DNA of 64,000 nt from an uncultured Collinsella sp. (GTDB taxonomy: Bacteria; Actinomycetota; Coriobacteriia; Coriobacteriales; Coriobacteriaceae): positions 81,044-145,043 of the forward strand of contig UQHO01000001.1 of assembly GCA_900540995.1 (NCBI GenBank). Direction: 5' to 3'. The number at the start of each line of letters is the position of its first letter. Position 1 is the first letter of the stretch. Positions 16,422 to 25,142 of this stretch are shown piece by piece. Made by a program: the position numbers and the translations under genes. The notes below the pieces were generated by a model. The model was not told where the DNA came from and ran no database searches. It saw only the letters and a program-made list of their open reading frames with translations.

Positions 16422-18059
16422 CTAGCGCTCGTAGATTACGTTACCTGCCAGGTAGGTGGCCTGAACCTTGGTGGCTTGCAGTTCTTGGGGGTCGATGGTG
16501 AGTGGGTTTTGATCCAGGACTACCAGGTCGGCGTATTTGCCGGGTTCCAGGCTGCCGAGGTTTTGCTCGTCGCCTGCCGCATAGGCGCTGCCCAGGGTGT
16601 AGTTGCGCAGGGCTGTTGCTGCATCGATGCGCTCGCTCGGCAACCAGCCACCCTCGGGCCAATGGCTTTTGGGGTCTTGGCGTGTGATAGCCGTGTAGAG
16701 CACGTTCATGCTGGTAACGGGCGTGATAGGGCTGTCGGTACCGAAGGCTTGGCGAATGCCGCGCTGTTTATAGGTCGCAAACGGCCACATGATGCGGCTG
16801 CGCTCCAAGCCCAGGTCGCGCTCCGGACCACCCGGGTCGAGTGTAATGTGGCAGGGCTGGCTCGAGGCAATCACGTTAAGCTTGCGAAGACGATCGATGT
16901 CCTCAGGCAGGAGATTCTCCAGATGCTCAAGCGTATTATGGCCGTGCTGGGGCAGACCGTAGAGCCCTGCTGCCTCTTCAAAGATATCGAGCGCAGCATG
17001 GATGGCGCCGTCGCCGATAACGTGGATGCGCACGGTATGGCCGCGCTCCGCCGCCGCAAGGACCAGCTTGCGCATACGCTCGGCAGGAACCGTCAGGCGA
17101 CCTTGGTCGCCCGGGAAACGCGGATTGGTGTAAGGCTCGGTGAGATACGCCGTATGCTCGCTCGATACGCCGTCGAAGAATTGTTTGAAGCCCGGCGCCG
17201 AGAGCAATGCGTTGTTGGCATAGCGTGCCTGCAGCTCTTCCAAGCGTGACTGGTCGTCAAGCAGCGTGGGGAACAGATGGGCACGGATGCCCAGCTTGCC
17301 GGCGGCCTGCAGCTTGTCGTAGACGTCGTCGCGAATAAAGTCGCAGCCCGGCATGGGCATGAGCGACATGTCGCAGATCGAGGTGATGCCCTGCTCAGCC
17401 ATGCGCTTCATTTGGTCGGCATAGGCGCTCGCGATGCGGTCCTCGCCCAGCCACTCAAGGCAGCGCGGCAGAAGCTGCATGGCCGCCGCCTCGTGGGCGA
17501 TACCCGTGAGCTCGCCGTCTGCATCCCTGTCGTAGCTGCCGCCCGCCGGCGGCTCACTGTCGCGCGTGACGCCGAGCGCCTCGAGTGCGCGGCTGTTGAG
17601 CCAAAGCGTGTGCCCGTCGCCCGAATACATAACACAGGGACGATCGGGGAATGCCACATCGAGCGACGCCTTGGTAGGATGCTCGGGCGGGTCCCAACGG
17701 TAGTCGCGCCAGCCCTGCGTCACAACCCAAGCGTCGTCGGGCAGGTCCTGGGAAAACTCGAGCGCATGTTGCACCAGCGCCGCCTCGGACGTGCCCATAT
17801 CCATGAGCATGTACGGCGAGGAACCGACCGAGGTATGGAAGAAGTGCAGATGAGCGTCATGGAAACCGGGGCAGACAAACTGCTCGCCGTAGTCGATAAC
17901 CGACGTAGCGGCAGGAGCGGCGGCGATCACGTCATCGGGCGCACCGACTGCGACGATACGGTCGCCTGCAATGGCAATCGCCAGCTCGCGGGCGGTATCG
18001 ATGCCGTCTTGCGCGGTAAAGACGTTCTTGGAGCGGATAATCCGATCGATATGTTGCAT
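16422..18059 (-). CDS. Metal-dependent amidohydrolase (YtcJ-like)
   Basis: 545-residue amidohydrolase-superfamily enzyme that hydrolyses a C-N bond of an unidentified substrate. PGFHDAHLHFF supplies the first metal-binding histidines; HVIGDGAIHAAL, the following TLEHLE histidine and GTDSPI, with its aspartate, complete the expected set. Closing strands EPGKYADLVVLDQNP are typical of the family. Three in-frame ATGs lie close together (18071, 18065, 18059); I choose 18059, which has GGGG ten bases upstream. The open frame continues far beyond into the opposite-strand peptidase gene, but that extension is only antisense reading. It is divergent from the M20 gene at 18228. Confidence 0.88.
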   Translation of the reverse strand: MQHIDRIIRSKNVFTAQDGIDTARELAIAIAGDRIVAVGAPDDVIAAAPAATSVIDYGEQFVCPGFHDAHLHFFHTSVGSSPYMLMDMGTSEAALVQHALEFSQDLPDDAWVVTQGWRDYRWDPPEHPTKASLDVAFPDRPCVMYSGDGHTLWLNSRALEALGVTRDSEPPAGGSYDRDADGELTGIAHEAAAMQLLPRCLEWLGEDRIASAYADQMKRMAEQGITSICDMSLMPMPGCDFIRDDVYDKLQAAGKLGIRAHLFPTLLDDQSRLEELQARYANNALLSAPGFKQFFDGVSSEHTAYLTEPYTNPRFPGDQGRLTVPAERMRKLVLAAAERGHTVRIHVIGDGAIHAALDIFEEAAGLYGLPQHGHNTLEHLENLLPEDIDRLRKLNVIASSQPCHITLDPGGPERDLGLERSRIMWPFATYKQRGIRQAFGTDSPITPVTSMNVLYTAITRQDPKSHWPEGGWLPSERIDAATALRNYTLGSAYAAGDEQNLGSLEPGKYADLVVLDQNPLTIDPQELQATKVQATYLAGNVIYER

Positions 18060-18227
18060 GGGCATCCCCATCTCTGGCAGGAAATTCAACACCCCCGAGT
18101 GTACTCCCCCGCCCTTGTAACAAAACCCCAAGCGGCAAACGGCAACTTTACCAGCCCTAGCGGCAGGTGGCATACTGGAGAGAGCCTGTACGATTTTGCA
18201 ATCAACCCAGCAAGGAGCAAATCGACC

Positions 18228-19691
18228 ATGACGAAGACCAAGGCACAGCAGATTATGGCGGCGACCGAGGCTCGCGCGGCTGACGATGTCACCGCAGCCA
18301 TCAAAGATATCGCTACCGAGTTTGAACCCTATATCATCAAGCAGCGCCGCCACTTCCATAAGCACCCGGAGCTGAGCCTCGCCGAGGAGCGCACGACCTC
18401 CGACATCGCCAACCAGCTCGACGCCATGAATATCCCCTACGAGCGTCCGCTCAAAACCGGCTTGGTGGCAACGCTTCGCGGTACCGCGCCGGATGCCTAT
18501 CGCGAGGACGGCACGCCGCGCCGCCGCATCCTTCTGCGCGCCGACATCGACGCCCTGCCCGTCACCGAGCAGACCGGCGAAGAGTTCGCCAGCGTCAACG
18601 AGGGCTGCATGCACGCCTGCGGCCATGACTGCCACATCGCCATGATGCTCGGCACGCTGCAAATCCTGCGCCATATGACCGACGACATCCACGGCGAGGT
18701 CCGCATCGTCTTCCAACCCAGCGAGGAAAACGGCCAGGGCGCCAAGCTCATGATCGGCACGGGCGTGCTCGACGGCGTCGATGGCGCCTACGCCGCGCAC
18801 ATCTGGAGTGAGGTCGACGCCGGCACCGTGAGCTGCGAGCCCGGACCGCGCATGGCCAATACCGACTGGTTCCGCATCGATGTCCGCGGCACCTCGTGCC
18901 ACGGCGCCATGCCCCAGCGCGGCCACGACGCCGTCATGGTTGCCGCCGAGATCGTCAATGCCCTGCAGACCATCGTTTCGCGCGAGATCAGCCCCTACGA
19001 GCCGGCCGTCATCACCGTCGGCGAGCTGCACGGCGGCACCGCACGCAACGTTATCGCCGGCACGGCCTACCTCGCCGGCACGGTGCGCACCTACGGCGAT
19101 TCGACCCACGAGGAAATGCCGGAGCTTATGCGCCGCATCGTGGAGCATACCGCGGCAGCTCTGGGCGCCGAGGCAGAGCTCACCGACTACACCATCGCCA
19201 ATTACAAGGTCGAAAACGATGCCGCCTCGAGCGAGCGCTGCCGCCAGGCAGTAATCAAATGCCTGGGCCCCACCGGTCAAGGTCATTACCGCGGCACACT
19301 TTCGGGCGAGGATTTTTCGGAGTACCTGCGCCGTGTACCGGGCGTGCTCGCCTTTGTAGGTACGCGCAACCCCAAGATTGGCGCCACGTACGCCCAACAT
19401 TCCTGCTTCTACAAGATCGACGAGACTGTGCTGGCAAAGGGCTCCATGGTGGCCGCCCAGTATGCCATCGACTTTTTGGCCGAGCCCACGCAAGAGGAGC
19501 TCGACGGCCCCGCGATCACCGCGGTCGCCGAGACCAATCCCGACCTGGCAGCCAAACTGCGCTCTGCCAAGGCCACGGCCGCCGAGGCCCGCGACGCCAT
19601 GCACGATGCCCGCACCGCCCGACACGCCGCAATCAAGGGCATCCACGACGCTCGCGCCGCCGCCCGCCGCGAGGAGAAGCACGACGAGTAG
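18228..19691 (+). CDS. M20 family amidohydrolase/peptidase (hippurate hydrolase-like)
   Basis: Zinc-dependent amidase of the M20D group (hippurate hydrolase, N-acyl amino acid deacylase). Motifs: RHFHKHPELSLAE, LLRADIDALPVTE, the metal site CMHACGHDCHIAMMLG, FQPSEENGQGAKLM with the catalytic glutamate, GTSCHGAMPQRGHD of the dimerisation domain, and AQHSCFYKIDE near the end. The ATG at 18228 has GGAG ten bases upstream. The protein is 487 residues, about 80 longer than usual, owing to an N-terminal segment and an Ala/Arg/Asp-rich charged C-terminal helix (last 60 residues) not found in most members. Confidence 0.9.
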   Translation: MTKTKAQQIMAATEARAADDVTAAIKDIATEFEPYIIKQRRHFHKHPELSLAEERTTSDIANQLDAMNIPYERPLKTGLVATLRGTAPDAYREDGTPRRRILLRADIDALPVTEQTGEEFASVNEGCMHACGHDCHIAMMLGTLQILRHMTDDIHGEVRIVFQPSEENGQGAKLMIGTGVLDGVDGAYAAHIWSEVDAGTVSCEPGPRMANTDWFRIDVRGTSCHGAMPQRGHDAVMVAAEIVNALQTIVSREISPYEPAVITVGELHGGTARNVIAGTAYLAGTVRTYGDSTHEEMPELMRRIVEHTAAALGAEAELTDYTIANYKVENDAASSERCRQAVIKCLGPTGQGHYRGTLSGEDFSEYLRRVPGVLAFVGTRNPKIGATYAQHSCFYKIDETVLAKGSMVAAQYAIDFLAEPTQEELDGPAITAVAETNPDLAAKLRSAKATAAEARDAMHDARTARHAAIKGIHDARAAARREEKHDE

Positions 19692-19736
19692 TCGATCCAC
19701 GACCATCTCGCAGTCATAGCCGCATCGCGATATCAA

Positions 19737-19777
19737 AGCGGGGGCGGACGCTTCGGCACGTCCGTCCCCGCTTATTT
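19737..19777 (+). terminator. Terminator of the M20 gene
   Basis: 14-bp stem with one G-T pair (AGCGGGGGCGGACG pairing with CGTCCGTCCCCGCT) and an 8-base loop, followed by TATTTGT. It also faces the convergent gene ending at 19832. Confidence 0.8.
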
Positions 19778-19831
19778 GTCAAGCGCTATTACTACCGTTT
19801 CTACCCCGTCCCCAAATGGCAGGTGGCAGGG

Positions 19832-21148
19832 TTACTCGTCCTGCGGGTCCTCGTCGGAGCTTGGCGCAGGCTCGGGCTCAGGCGCAGGCTCGGGCTCCGG
19901 TTCCGGCATGGGCTCGGGCTCGGGCTCCGGTTCCGGCATGGGCTCGGGCTCAGGCGCAGGCTCGGGCTCAGGCGCGGGCTCAGGCTCAGGCGCGGGCTCG
20001 GGCTCGGGCGCCGCAGTGGAATCGGATACGGGCGCTGCGTCGGCGCTAAAACCAGCCGGAGCAGACTTCTTCTCAAACGGCAGCACAAAAGTCAGGACGT
20101 CGTCCTTGTCCTCGTCGGCCCATTCGCTTGCATAACGTGCAACCCAATAGCCAATGGCACGGTGCTTGAGCATCTTGCCAAAGACCGTAAGGAATACCGT
20201 GACAAACGCCGTCAGCACCAAGAACAATACGAGCGTGATGCCACCGCCGGTAACAAGCGCCTCAATAGCCGTAGGACGGTAGTAGTAGCTATACATACCG
20301 ACAGAGGCAATGGTGCCAAAGACGAACGTCAGAATCCAGGTGACAACGTTGGAAACCAGGCCCGTCAAAAACTCGGGAAGGAACGAAGCGCAGAACAGCT
20401 TGGTCTTGTTGTGCTTAAACGCCGCCCAGACCTTGTCGAGCGAAAACGCGCTCTCCACACGACCGGTCACCGCAAAGTGCATCACGGCGATATCGGCAAA
20501 CATCTTAAAGAAGACCCCCAGGACCGCCGTGGCAATCATAGCCAGGACAAGCAGGCCAAGCGAGCCAAACAGCGCAGCCTCGAGCGCATAAGAGCCGTAA
20601 TACGAATACGAGCCCGCGGCGCCAATTACCACGCTCTCCACCAGCGAAAGCACTACGCCGATAACGGGAATGGCAGCGATAACCTCGAGCACGACCGAAA
20701 TAACGCTCGAAAAGACTCCGAGACCAAACGACGTGGAACGCATGAGTGGACGGTCCATGCCGTCATCGACCTTGAGCGAAAGATCACGGCCCCACTCAAT
20801 ACCAAAGCCGGAACCGCACACGCTCGCAATGCAAGCTGCCAAAAAGCCGATGGCAGCTGCAATACCGCCGATAACGGGAATAAACAGCACGAGTACCGAC
20901 ACAACGCAAATCAGCGCCGGCAAAAAGGCAATCTGGCACACGCGCTGCAGCACGCCCGGAGTCTTGGTCATATCCTCAAACGCCTGAGCCACACAGCCCT
21001 TGGACGCATTCGCCACGGGCGGTTGCGGAACAAACTGCTGGGGCTGACCCTGAGGGGCAGAGGCTGCGGCACCGGCATTGGGGGCACCACACGCGCCGCA
21101 GAACTTGTCGTTATCGCCCATGGGGGCACCACACTGCGAACAGAACAT
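19832..21148 (-). CDS. Zinc-ribbon membrane protein with EP-repeat C-terminal tail
   Basis: 438 residues. It begins [20 protein letters not shown], a four-cysteine zinc ribbon, then a Gln/Pro linker, about five or six hydrophobic segments between residues 60 and 340, and a C-terminal tail of roughly 55 residues made of [10 protein letters not shown] and [10 protein letters not shown] repeats ending [10 protein letters not shown] choose the ATG at 21148 because AAGGG lies nine bases before it and the zinc ribbon then starts at residue 1, as in related proteins; earlier in-frame starts (21157, 21244) are possible. The function is unknown. A tail of this kind often spans or probes the cell wall or binds cations, but the orientation is not evident. 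Confidence 0.75.
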   Translation of the reverse strand: MFCSQCGAPMGDNDKFCGACGAPNAGAAASAPQGQPQQFVPQPPVANASKGCVAQAFEDMTKTPGVLQRVCQIAFLPALICVVSVLVLFIPVIGGIAAAIGFLAACIASVCGSGFGIEWGRDLSLKVDDGMDRPLMRSTSFGLGVFSSVISVVLEVIAAIPVIGVVLSLVESVVIGAAGSYSYYGSYALEAALFGSLGLLVLAMIATAVLGVFFKMFADIAVMHFAVTGRVESAFSLDKVWAAFKHNKTKLFCASFLPEFLTGLVSNVVTWILTFVFGTIASVGMYSYYYRPTAIEALVTGGGITLVLFLVLTAFVTVFLTVFGKMLKHRAIGYWVARYASEWADEDKDDVLTFVLPFEKKSAPAGFSADAAPVSDSTAAPEPEPAPEPEPAPEPEPAPEPEPMPEPEPEPEPMPEPEPEPAPEPEPAPSSDEDPQDE

Positions 21149-21298
21149 CGAGATCATCCCTTCGTATCTTGAGCGAATCATCTGGATCGCAAACGATGTC
21201 TTTAGCATCATTATCACCCAATGTGGGGACAAATGCTCCAACATGACGTATTTGCAACGCGCAGGGCGCTATTCGATTGTTTGATGAGCTCGACCGCG

Positions 21299-22321
21299 TT
21301 AGTTCGTTCCGCGGAAGCCCTTGCCGACGATCTCGGAGCTGTCGACGATCGTGATAAAGGCACCCGGATCGACCTCGCGCGCATAACGGCGCAGCTGCAC
21401 GGCCTCGCGACGGCTCAGCACGCTCATAATCACCGTCACGCACTTGCCCGAGAAGGCACCGTAGCCGCGGCTGATGGTCGCCGTGCGGTTGAGATGCTTG
21501 ACGATAAACTCCTCGACCTTAAGGGGCTCGGAGCAAATGACCGTGCAGACTTTACGCAGGTGGATGCTCTCGATGGCTTTGTCGACCACAAGCGTCTTGG
21601 CAAACAGGCCGAGCACGCAATACAGACCGACGCGCGGGCCGTACAAGAAGGCCGCGATGGTCACGATGCCGATATCGACCAGCAGCAGCGCACGGCCGAT
21701 CTCAAGCGTCGTGCGGCGTTTGAGAATCATGGCGAGGATGTCCGTGCCGCCCGTCGAGGCACCAATATCAAAGACGATGGCGCTGCCGAGCGCCGGCAGA
21801 ATCACGGCAAAGCACAGGTCGAGCCACATATCGCCCGTCATCGAGACATCGGTCGGAATAAAGAGCTCAAACAGCGAAACATAGGCGGACAGCGCAAACG
21901 AGGCAAAGACACTCCACAGGATTGCCTTGCGCTCCAAAAAGATAAAGCCCAGGATGACGAGCACCGCATTGATAATCCACATAAAGACGCCGACGGGCAG
22001 GGTCGGGAACAGCGTGGACAGAATGACCGACACGCCCGAGGTGCCGCCAAAAGCAAAGTGATTAGGGGTTTTAAACGCGACGATGGCAAAGGCCGTGAGG
22101 ATCAGGCCCAAATTGAGCTCGGCAAAAAAGCGCGGAAAGCCCGGCTCCTGGCTGCGCTTGCGACCAGCGCGCTCGCCCCGCTCGATATCGGTGCGATCGA
22201 CCACGCGCTCCATCGGCACTACGGGAGGACGATGCATCTCCTCGGCAGCACGCGATGCCGCCTCTGCCGCGGCGGCCTCAATCGCCCATGCCTTGCTTTC
22301 TGTTTCGTGCTCGTCAGCCAT
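21299..22321 (-). CDS. YitT family membrane protein (DUF161 + DUF2179)
   Basis: 340 residues. After about 70 hydrophilic residues come five to six membrane segments with the family pieces FGGTSGVSVIL and FDIGASTGGTDILAMIL. A cytoplasmic domain of about 80 residues follows (SRGYGAFSGKCVTVIMSVLSRRE, VDPGAFITIVDSSEIVGKGF), the DUF2179/PII-like fold. Such proteins are widespread and their transport role is unresolved. The ATG at 22321 has GAGGGG upstream. The long N-terminal extension is rich in Ala, Glu and Arg. Confidence 0.85.
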   Translation of the reverse strand: MADEHETESKAWAIEAAAAEAASRAAEEMHRPPVVPMERVVDRTDIERGERAGRKRSQEPGFPRFFAELNLGLILTAFAIVAFKTPNHFAFGGTSGVSVILSTLFPTLPVGVFMWIINAVLVILGFIFLERKAILWSVFASFALSAYVSLFELFIPTDVSMTGDMWLDLCFAVILPALGSAIVFDIGASTGGTDILAMILKRRTTLEIGRALLLVDIGIVTIAAFLYGPRVGLYCVLGLFAKTLVVDKAIESIHLRKVCTVICSEPLKVEEFIVKHLNRTATISRGYGAFSGKCVTVIMSVLSRREAVQLRRYAREVDPGAFITIVDSSEIVGKGFRGTN

Positions 22322-22431
22322 TACGGCAACCCCTCGTTAACAATTTGGAAACAATGCGCCCATTAGGGTAACGCGGAACGCGACGATTGCAACCCCTAGT
22401 TAGACGAGCGGTATGCCTACATCGGGGGGCA

Positions 22432-22476
22432 TACAAATAACGGCCGGCCACGCTTTTGCTTGCGCGGTCGGCCGTT
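22432..22476 (-). terminator. Terminator behind asp23
   Basis: 15-bp stem (22439-22453 with 22462-22476; one mismatch, one wobble) around an 8-base loop, followed on the minus strand by ATTTGTAT. A second palindrome, GTATGCC/GGCATAC, lies at 22411-22434. Both are between asp23 and the YitT gene. Confidence 0.65.
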
Positions 22477-22494
22477 TAACGTTTTCGCAGATAA

Positions 22495-22531
22495 AACCTG
22501 CCAAAACAAACCTGTCCCTTTTTGGAAGGTT
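22495..22531. repeat. Hairpin repeat of the CCTGTCCC family, overlapping asp23 stop
   Basis: AACCT and CCAAAA pair with TTTTGG and AGGTT around a loop containing ACCTGTCCC. The sequence is nearly the same as 50779-50813, with shared flank GTTTTCNCAGATAAAACCT. It overlaps the TAA of asp23 by two bases. Confidence 0.75.
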
Positions 22532-23045
22532 ACTCGTGCTGGCTGGTGCGGTGCTCGTACTCCTCGGGGGTGATGACGTCCTCGATGCGCAGGTTGACGC
22601 CCGCCACCTCAAGGCCAGTCATCGCGGCCAGACGCTCGGTCACGCGCGCCTTAACGTCGTCGAAAATCGCGGGCGCATAGGCGCCGTACTCGATGATGAC
22701 AGAGATGTTGACGACCACACGATTGTCATCGGTGACCTCGACCGTCACGCCCTTGGTCAGATTCTCGGCACCAAACTGCTCCTGCACAAAGTGCATGAGG
22801 TTACCCTTCATGCCCAGAACGTGCGGAACCTCGCGAGTGGCCATGGCAACGATCTTCTCGATCACACCGTTGGAATAGGTCAGCGAGTCCTCGGACTCGT
22901 CCGCCTCCTCGTCGTCCTCATCCTCATCGGACTCGACCTCGACAAGAGCCTCGTCCTCGAGCGTCACATCCTCGGCTTCGGCGACGACCGCCTCGTTCTC
23001 CTCGAGCTCGGTATCGGCCACATCGACCTTCGTATTAAAAGCCAT
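22530..23045 (-). CDS. Asp23/Gls24 family envelope stress protein
   Basis: 171 residues. An acidic, disordered N-terminal third (long run of Glu and Asp, residues 12-52) precedes the Asp23 domain, with SNGVIEKIVAMATREVPHV, VTVEVTDDNRVVVNISVIIEYG and VNLRIEDVITPEE. In Firmicutes this family is tethered to the membrane by AmaP and is linked to cell wall stress; the same operon order is present here (amaP, DUF2273, asp23). It is 44 bases after the DUF2273 gene. The acidic N-terminal arm is longer than usual. Confidence 0.9.
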   Translation of the reverse strand: MAFNTKVDVADTELEENEAVVAEAEDVTLEDEALVEVESDEDEDDEEADESEDSLTYSNGVIEKIVAMATREVPHVLGMKGNLMHFVQEQFGAENLTKGVTVEVTDDNRVVVNISVIIEYGAYAPAIFDDVKARVTERLAAMTGLEVAGVNLRIEDVITPEEYEHRTSQHE

Positions 23046-23089
23046 GGTTCCTCCTTATGCCTGCCGCGGATGCGACAGTCGAATACATA

Positions 23090-23467
23090 TTAGCGGCCAC
23101 TAAACAGACGGCCGAAGAAGTTGACGATCCCGTTCTCGCCGTCGCGAATCTGGCCGATCACAGCGCCGATCAGCACGAAGAATGCAATGACAAGCGTATC
23201 CCACAGGCCGAGCGTGAGCACCAACACGGCGAGGATAAAGCCAGCGACGGCGCCGAGCGTGGTGTTGGGATGACGCACAGCATAGCTCCAGATGGCAGCG
23301 CCCGTACCCTTGATGAGACCTATAGCCTCGTCAAAATCCGCGGCTGCCGCATCTTGCAACTCGGTTGCCTCTGCTTTGGAATCAACAGGTTCGCTCGCCG
23401 GCGTGGCGCTCTGATCAATCGTCAGGCGCGGCGTACGAGCGGTCTTATCTTGATTGGTATCACTCAC
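23090..23467 (-). CDS. DUF2273 small membrane protein of the amaP-asp23 operon
   Basis: 125 residues with a polar N-terminal half and two hydrophobic helices (TTLGAVAGFILAVLVLTLGL and TLVIAFFVLIGAVIGQI) followed by FFGRLFSGR, the usual end of the DUF2273 family. I place the start at the GTG at 23467: GGAGG lies six bases upstream and the reading frame overlaps the end of amaP by eight bases. A longer open frame upstream only reads amaP in the wrong frame. Confidence 0.85.
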   Translation of the reverse strand: MSDTNQDKTARTPRLTIDQSATPASEPVDSKAEATELQDAAAADFDEAIGLIKGTGAAIWSYAVRHPNTTLGAVAGFILAVLVLTLGLWDTLVIAFFVLIGAVIGQIRDGENGIVNFFGRLFSGR

Positions 23468-24005
23468 CGGAAACCTCCACGGTCTGGACGGTAGTCTTGG
23501 ACGGCAAAAAACGGACGCGCGCGGTCGTACCCGGCGTGCCGAGCATGGTGTCGCAAGCTTCCTCGATGCGCTGTTGCATCGCGGTAGCCAGAGATGCCAC
23601 GTCCTTATCGTCAAGCGCGATAGCCTCGACCTTAAAACGGACATGCGAATCGTCGGAACCTTGGACGCGGGCCTCGACATGCTCGATCATCACGCGATCG
23701 TCGCGCTCTGCAGCAGCCCTGGCGCACGAAGAAAGCGCCGCGAGCGTGACCTCGATATTGCGCTCCCCCGCCGGATGCACGCAGGACGGCTCACGACGGG
23801 CAAACATCAGGCGGAAGAAGCCCACCAGCACGCCAAGCGCCACAACGCCGGCACACGCCGTCACGACAATGCGCGGCATGGGGTCGCGCATCAGCAGCAT
23901 AAAGCGATACGTATACGGCCCCCAAAACTGGCAGACAAGCGTACCCAGCGCCACGATGGCGGCGGCAAGATACACGATCGCTAGGGCTCGTTTGAGTACG
24001 CGCAC
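23460..24005 (-). CDS. amaP: Alkaline shock response membrane anchor protein AmaP
   Basis: 181 residues. Two N-terminal membrane helices (ALAIVYLAAAIVALGTLVCQF and IVVTACAGVVALGVLVGFF) are followed by a soluble domain of Asp23-like character (VRFKVEAIALDDKDVASLATAMQQRIEEAC). AmaP anchors Asp23 at the membrane in Staphylococcus. The start codon is GTG at 24005 with GGGAG seven bases upstream. First gene of the three-gene operon; a TATAAT box lies about 50 bases before the start. Confidence 0.85.
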   Translation of the reverse strand: MRVLKRALAIVYLAAAIVALGTLVCQFWGPYTYRFMLLMRDPMPRIVVTACAGVVALGVLVGFFRLMFARREPSCVHPAGERNIEVTLAALSSCARAAAERDDRVMIEHVEARVQGSDDSHVRFKVEAIALDDKDVASLATAMQQRIEEACDTMLGTPGTTARVRFLPSKTTVQTVEVSGE

Positions 24006-24055
24006 GTGGCGCTCCCTTCAAATCTCGGCTCTCGAAATGCAAAACGGTTCGCATC

Positions 24056-24102
24056 ATTATAAAAGAGCCGGGTCCGGTGCTCTACGCACGCGGATCCGGC
24101 TC
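24056..24102 (-). terminator. yebC terminator overlapping the amaP -10 box
   Basis: Minus strand 12-bp stem (24065-24076 with 24091-24102, one G-T pair) and a 14-base loop, followed by TTTTATAAT. The T-run is also the -10 (TATAAT, 24056-24061) of a promoter for amaP, so terminator and promoter are merged. No good -35 is seen. Confidence 0.7.
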
Positions 24103-24171
24103 ATCTATTCCACGAGGCTTGCATGCTCGCTTCATTATGCCCAGATATGCACGGCTCAATCCGTGCGGGCG

Positions 24172-24978
24172 CTACTCCTCCTCCAGGGCAGCGATGACCT
24201 CGTCGGTCATGTCCATGGTGCTGTAGACATCCTGGACGTCGTCGAGCTCCTCAAGACGGTCGATCAGGCGCTGAACCTTCTTGGCGTCGGCGCCGGAGAC
24301 CTCGGTCGGGGTGGTCGGGACCATGGTGGTCTCGGAGCCCTTGACCTGGACGCCCTGCTCCTCGAGCGCCTTGGAGACAGCCATGACCTCGTTGGCAGTA
24401 GTCCAGACGATCCACTCCTCGCCGGCGTCCTCGTAGTCCTCGCCACCGGCCTCGGCGATGGCCATCATGAACTCATCCTCGTCACCGGCAGCACCGTTGG
24501 CGATCATGGTCTCCTTCTTGGCGTTCTCGTCCAGGATCTCCTTGGCGACGACGATCTGGCCCTTGCGCTCAAACTGGAAGGCGACGGAACCGGAGGTGCC
24601 CAGGTTGCCACCAGCGTGGGAGAAGGCGGAACGGACATCAGCGGCGGTACGGTTGCGGTTGTCGGTCAGGCAGTCGACGTAGACGGCGACACCGGCGGGA
24701 CCGTAGCCCTCGTACACGATGTTCTCGTAGACGGCGGCGTCAGCACCCGAACCAAAAGCCTTGTCGATAGCGGACTTGATCTTGTCCTTAGGCATGGACT
24801 GAGCCTTGGCCTTGGCAACGGCAGCGGCGAGGCTGGCGTTGTTCTCGGGCAGCGGGTCACCGCCGAGACGGGCAGCAACGGTGATGTTGCGGCTGAGCTT
24901 GGAGAAGAGGGCGGAACGCTTGGCGTCCTGCGCGCCCTTACGATGCTTGGTTGTGGCCCACTTAGAGTGTCCGGACAT
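24172..24978 (-). CDS. YebC/PmpR family (TACO1-like) protein
   Basis: 268 residues starting MSGHSKWATTKHRKGAQDAKR, the strongly conserved opening of the family; also NASLAAAVAKAKAQSMPKDKI, YEGYGPAGVAVYVDCLTDNRNRT and GGNLGTSGSVAFQF. It was long described as a transcription regulator; recent work on bacterial and mitochondrial members points to help with translation of proline-rich or stalled stretches. The protein is about 20 residues longer than typical (245). Single-gene unit with its own terminator. Confidence 0.95.
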   Translation of the reverse strand: MSGHSKWATTKHRKGAQDAKRSALFSKLSRNITVAARLGGDPLPENNASLAAAVAKAKAQSMPKDKIKSAIDKAFGSGADAAVYENIVYEGYGPAGVAVYVDCLTDNRNRTAADVRSAFSHAGGNLGTSGSVAFQFERKGQIVVAKEILDENAKKETMIANGAAGDEDEFMMAIAEAGGEDYEDAGEEWIVWTTANEVMAVSKALEEQGVQVKGSETTMVPTTPTEVSGADAKKVQRLIDRLEELDDVQDVYSTMDMTDEVIAALEEE

Positions 24979-25108
24979 ACGTGTCTCCTATCGGTTTCGA
25001 CCTAAAGCCCAGCGCAGATGCTCGGGCAATATAAACAAACGTCGTTATGATATACCTACTGGCCTGCGAGATAAACCCCAAAATGAAGGCGTCGTGATGA
25101 TGGCCCCT

Positions 25109-25141
25109 TTGGTGCAAAGAAACCTGACCCCAATGCACCAA
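25109..25141. repeat. Hairpin repeat (CCTGACCCC variant) behind the DUF6020-like gene
   Basis: TTGGTGCA pairs with TGCACCAA around a loop AAGAAACCTGACCCCAA. It ends one base before the stop codon of the gene at 25143 and resembles the CCTGTCCC hairpins elsewhere in the window. Confidence 0.55.
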
Positions 25142-25142
25142 G

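Noticed and set aside
18060..19736. N-terminal extension of the amidohydrolase to 1104 residues
   Set aside because: The extra part is antisense to the M20 peptidase gene; the amidohydrolase is complete from 18059.
19850..20010. Tandem GC-rich repeats as possible CRISPR or satellite
   Set aside because: They keep the reading frame and encode the EP-repeat tail of the zinc-ribbon protein; there are no spacers.
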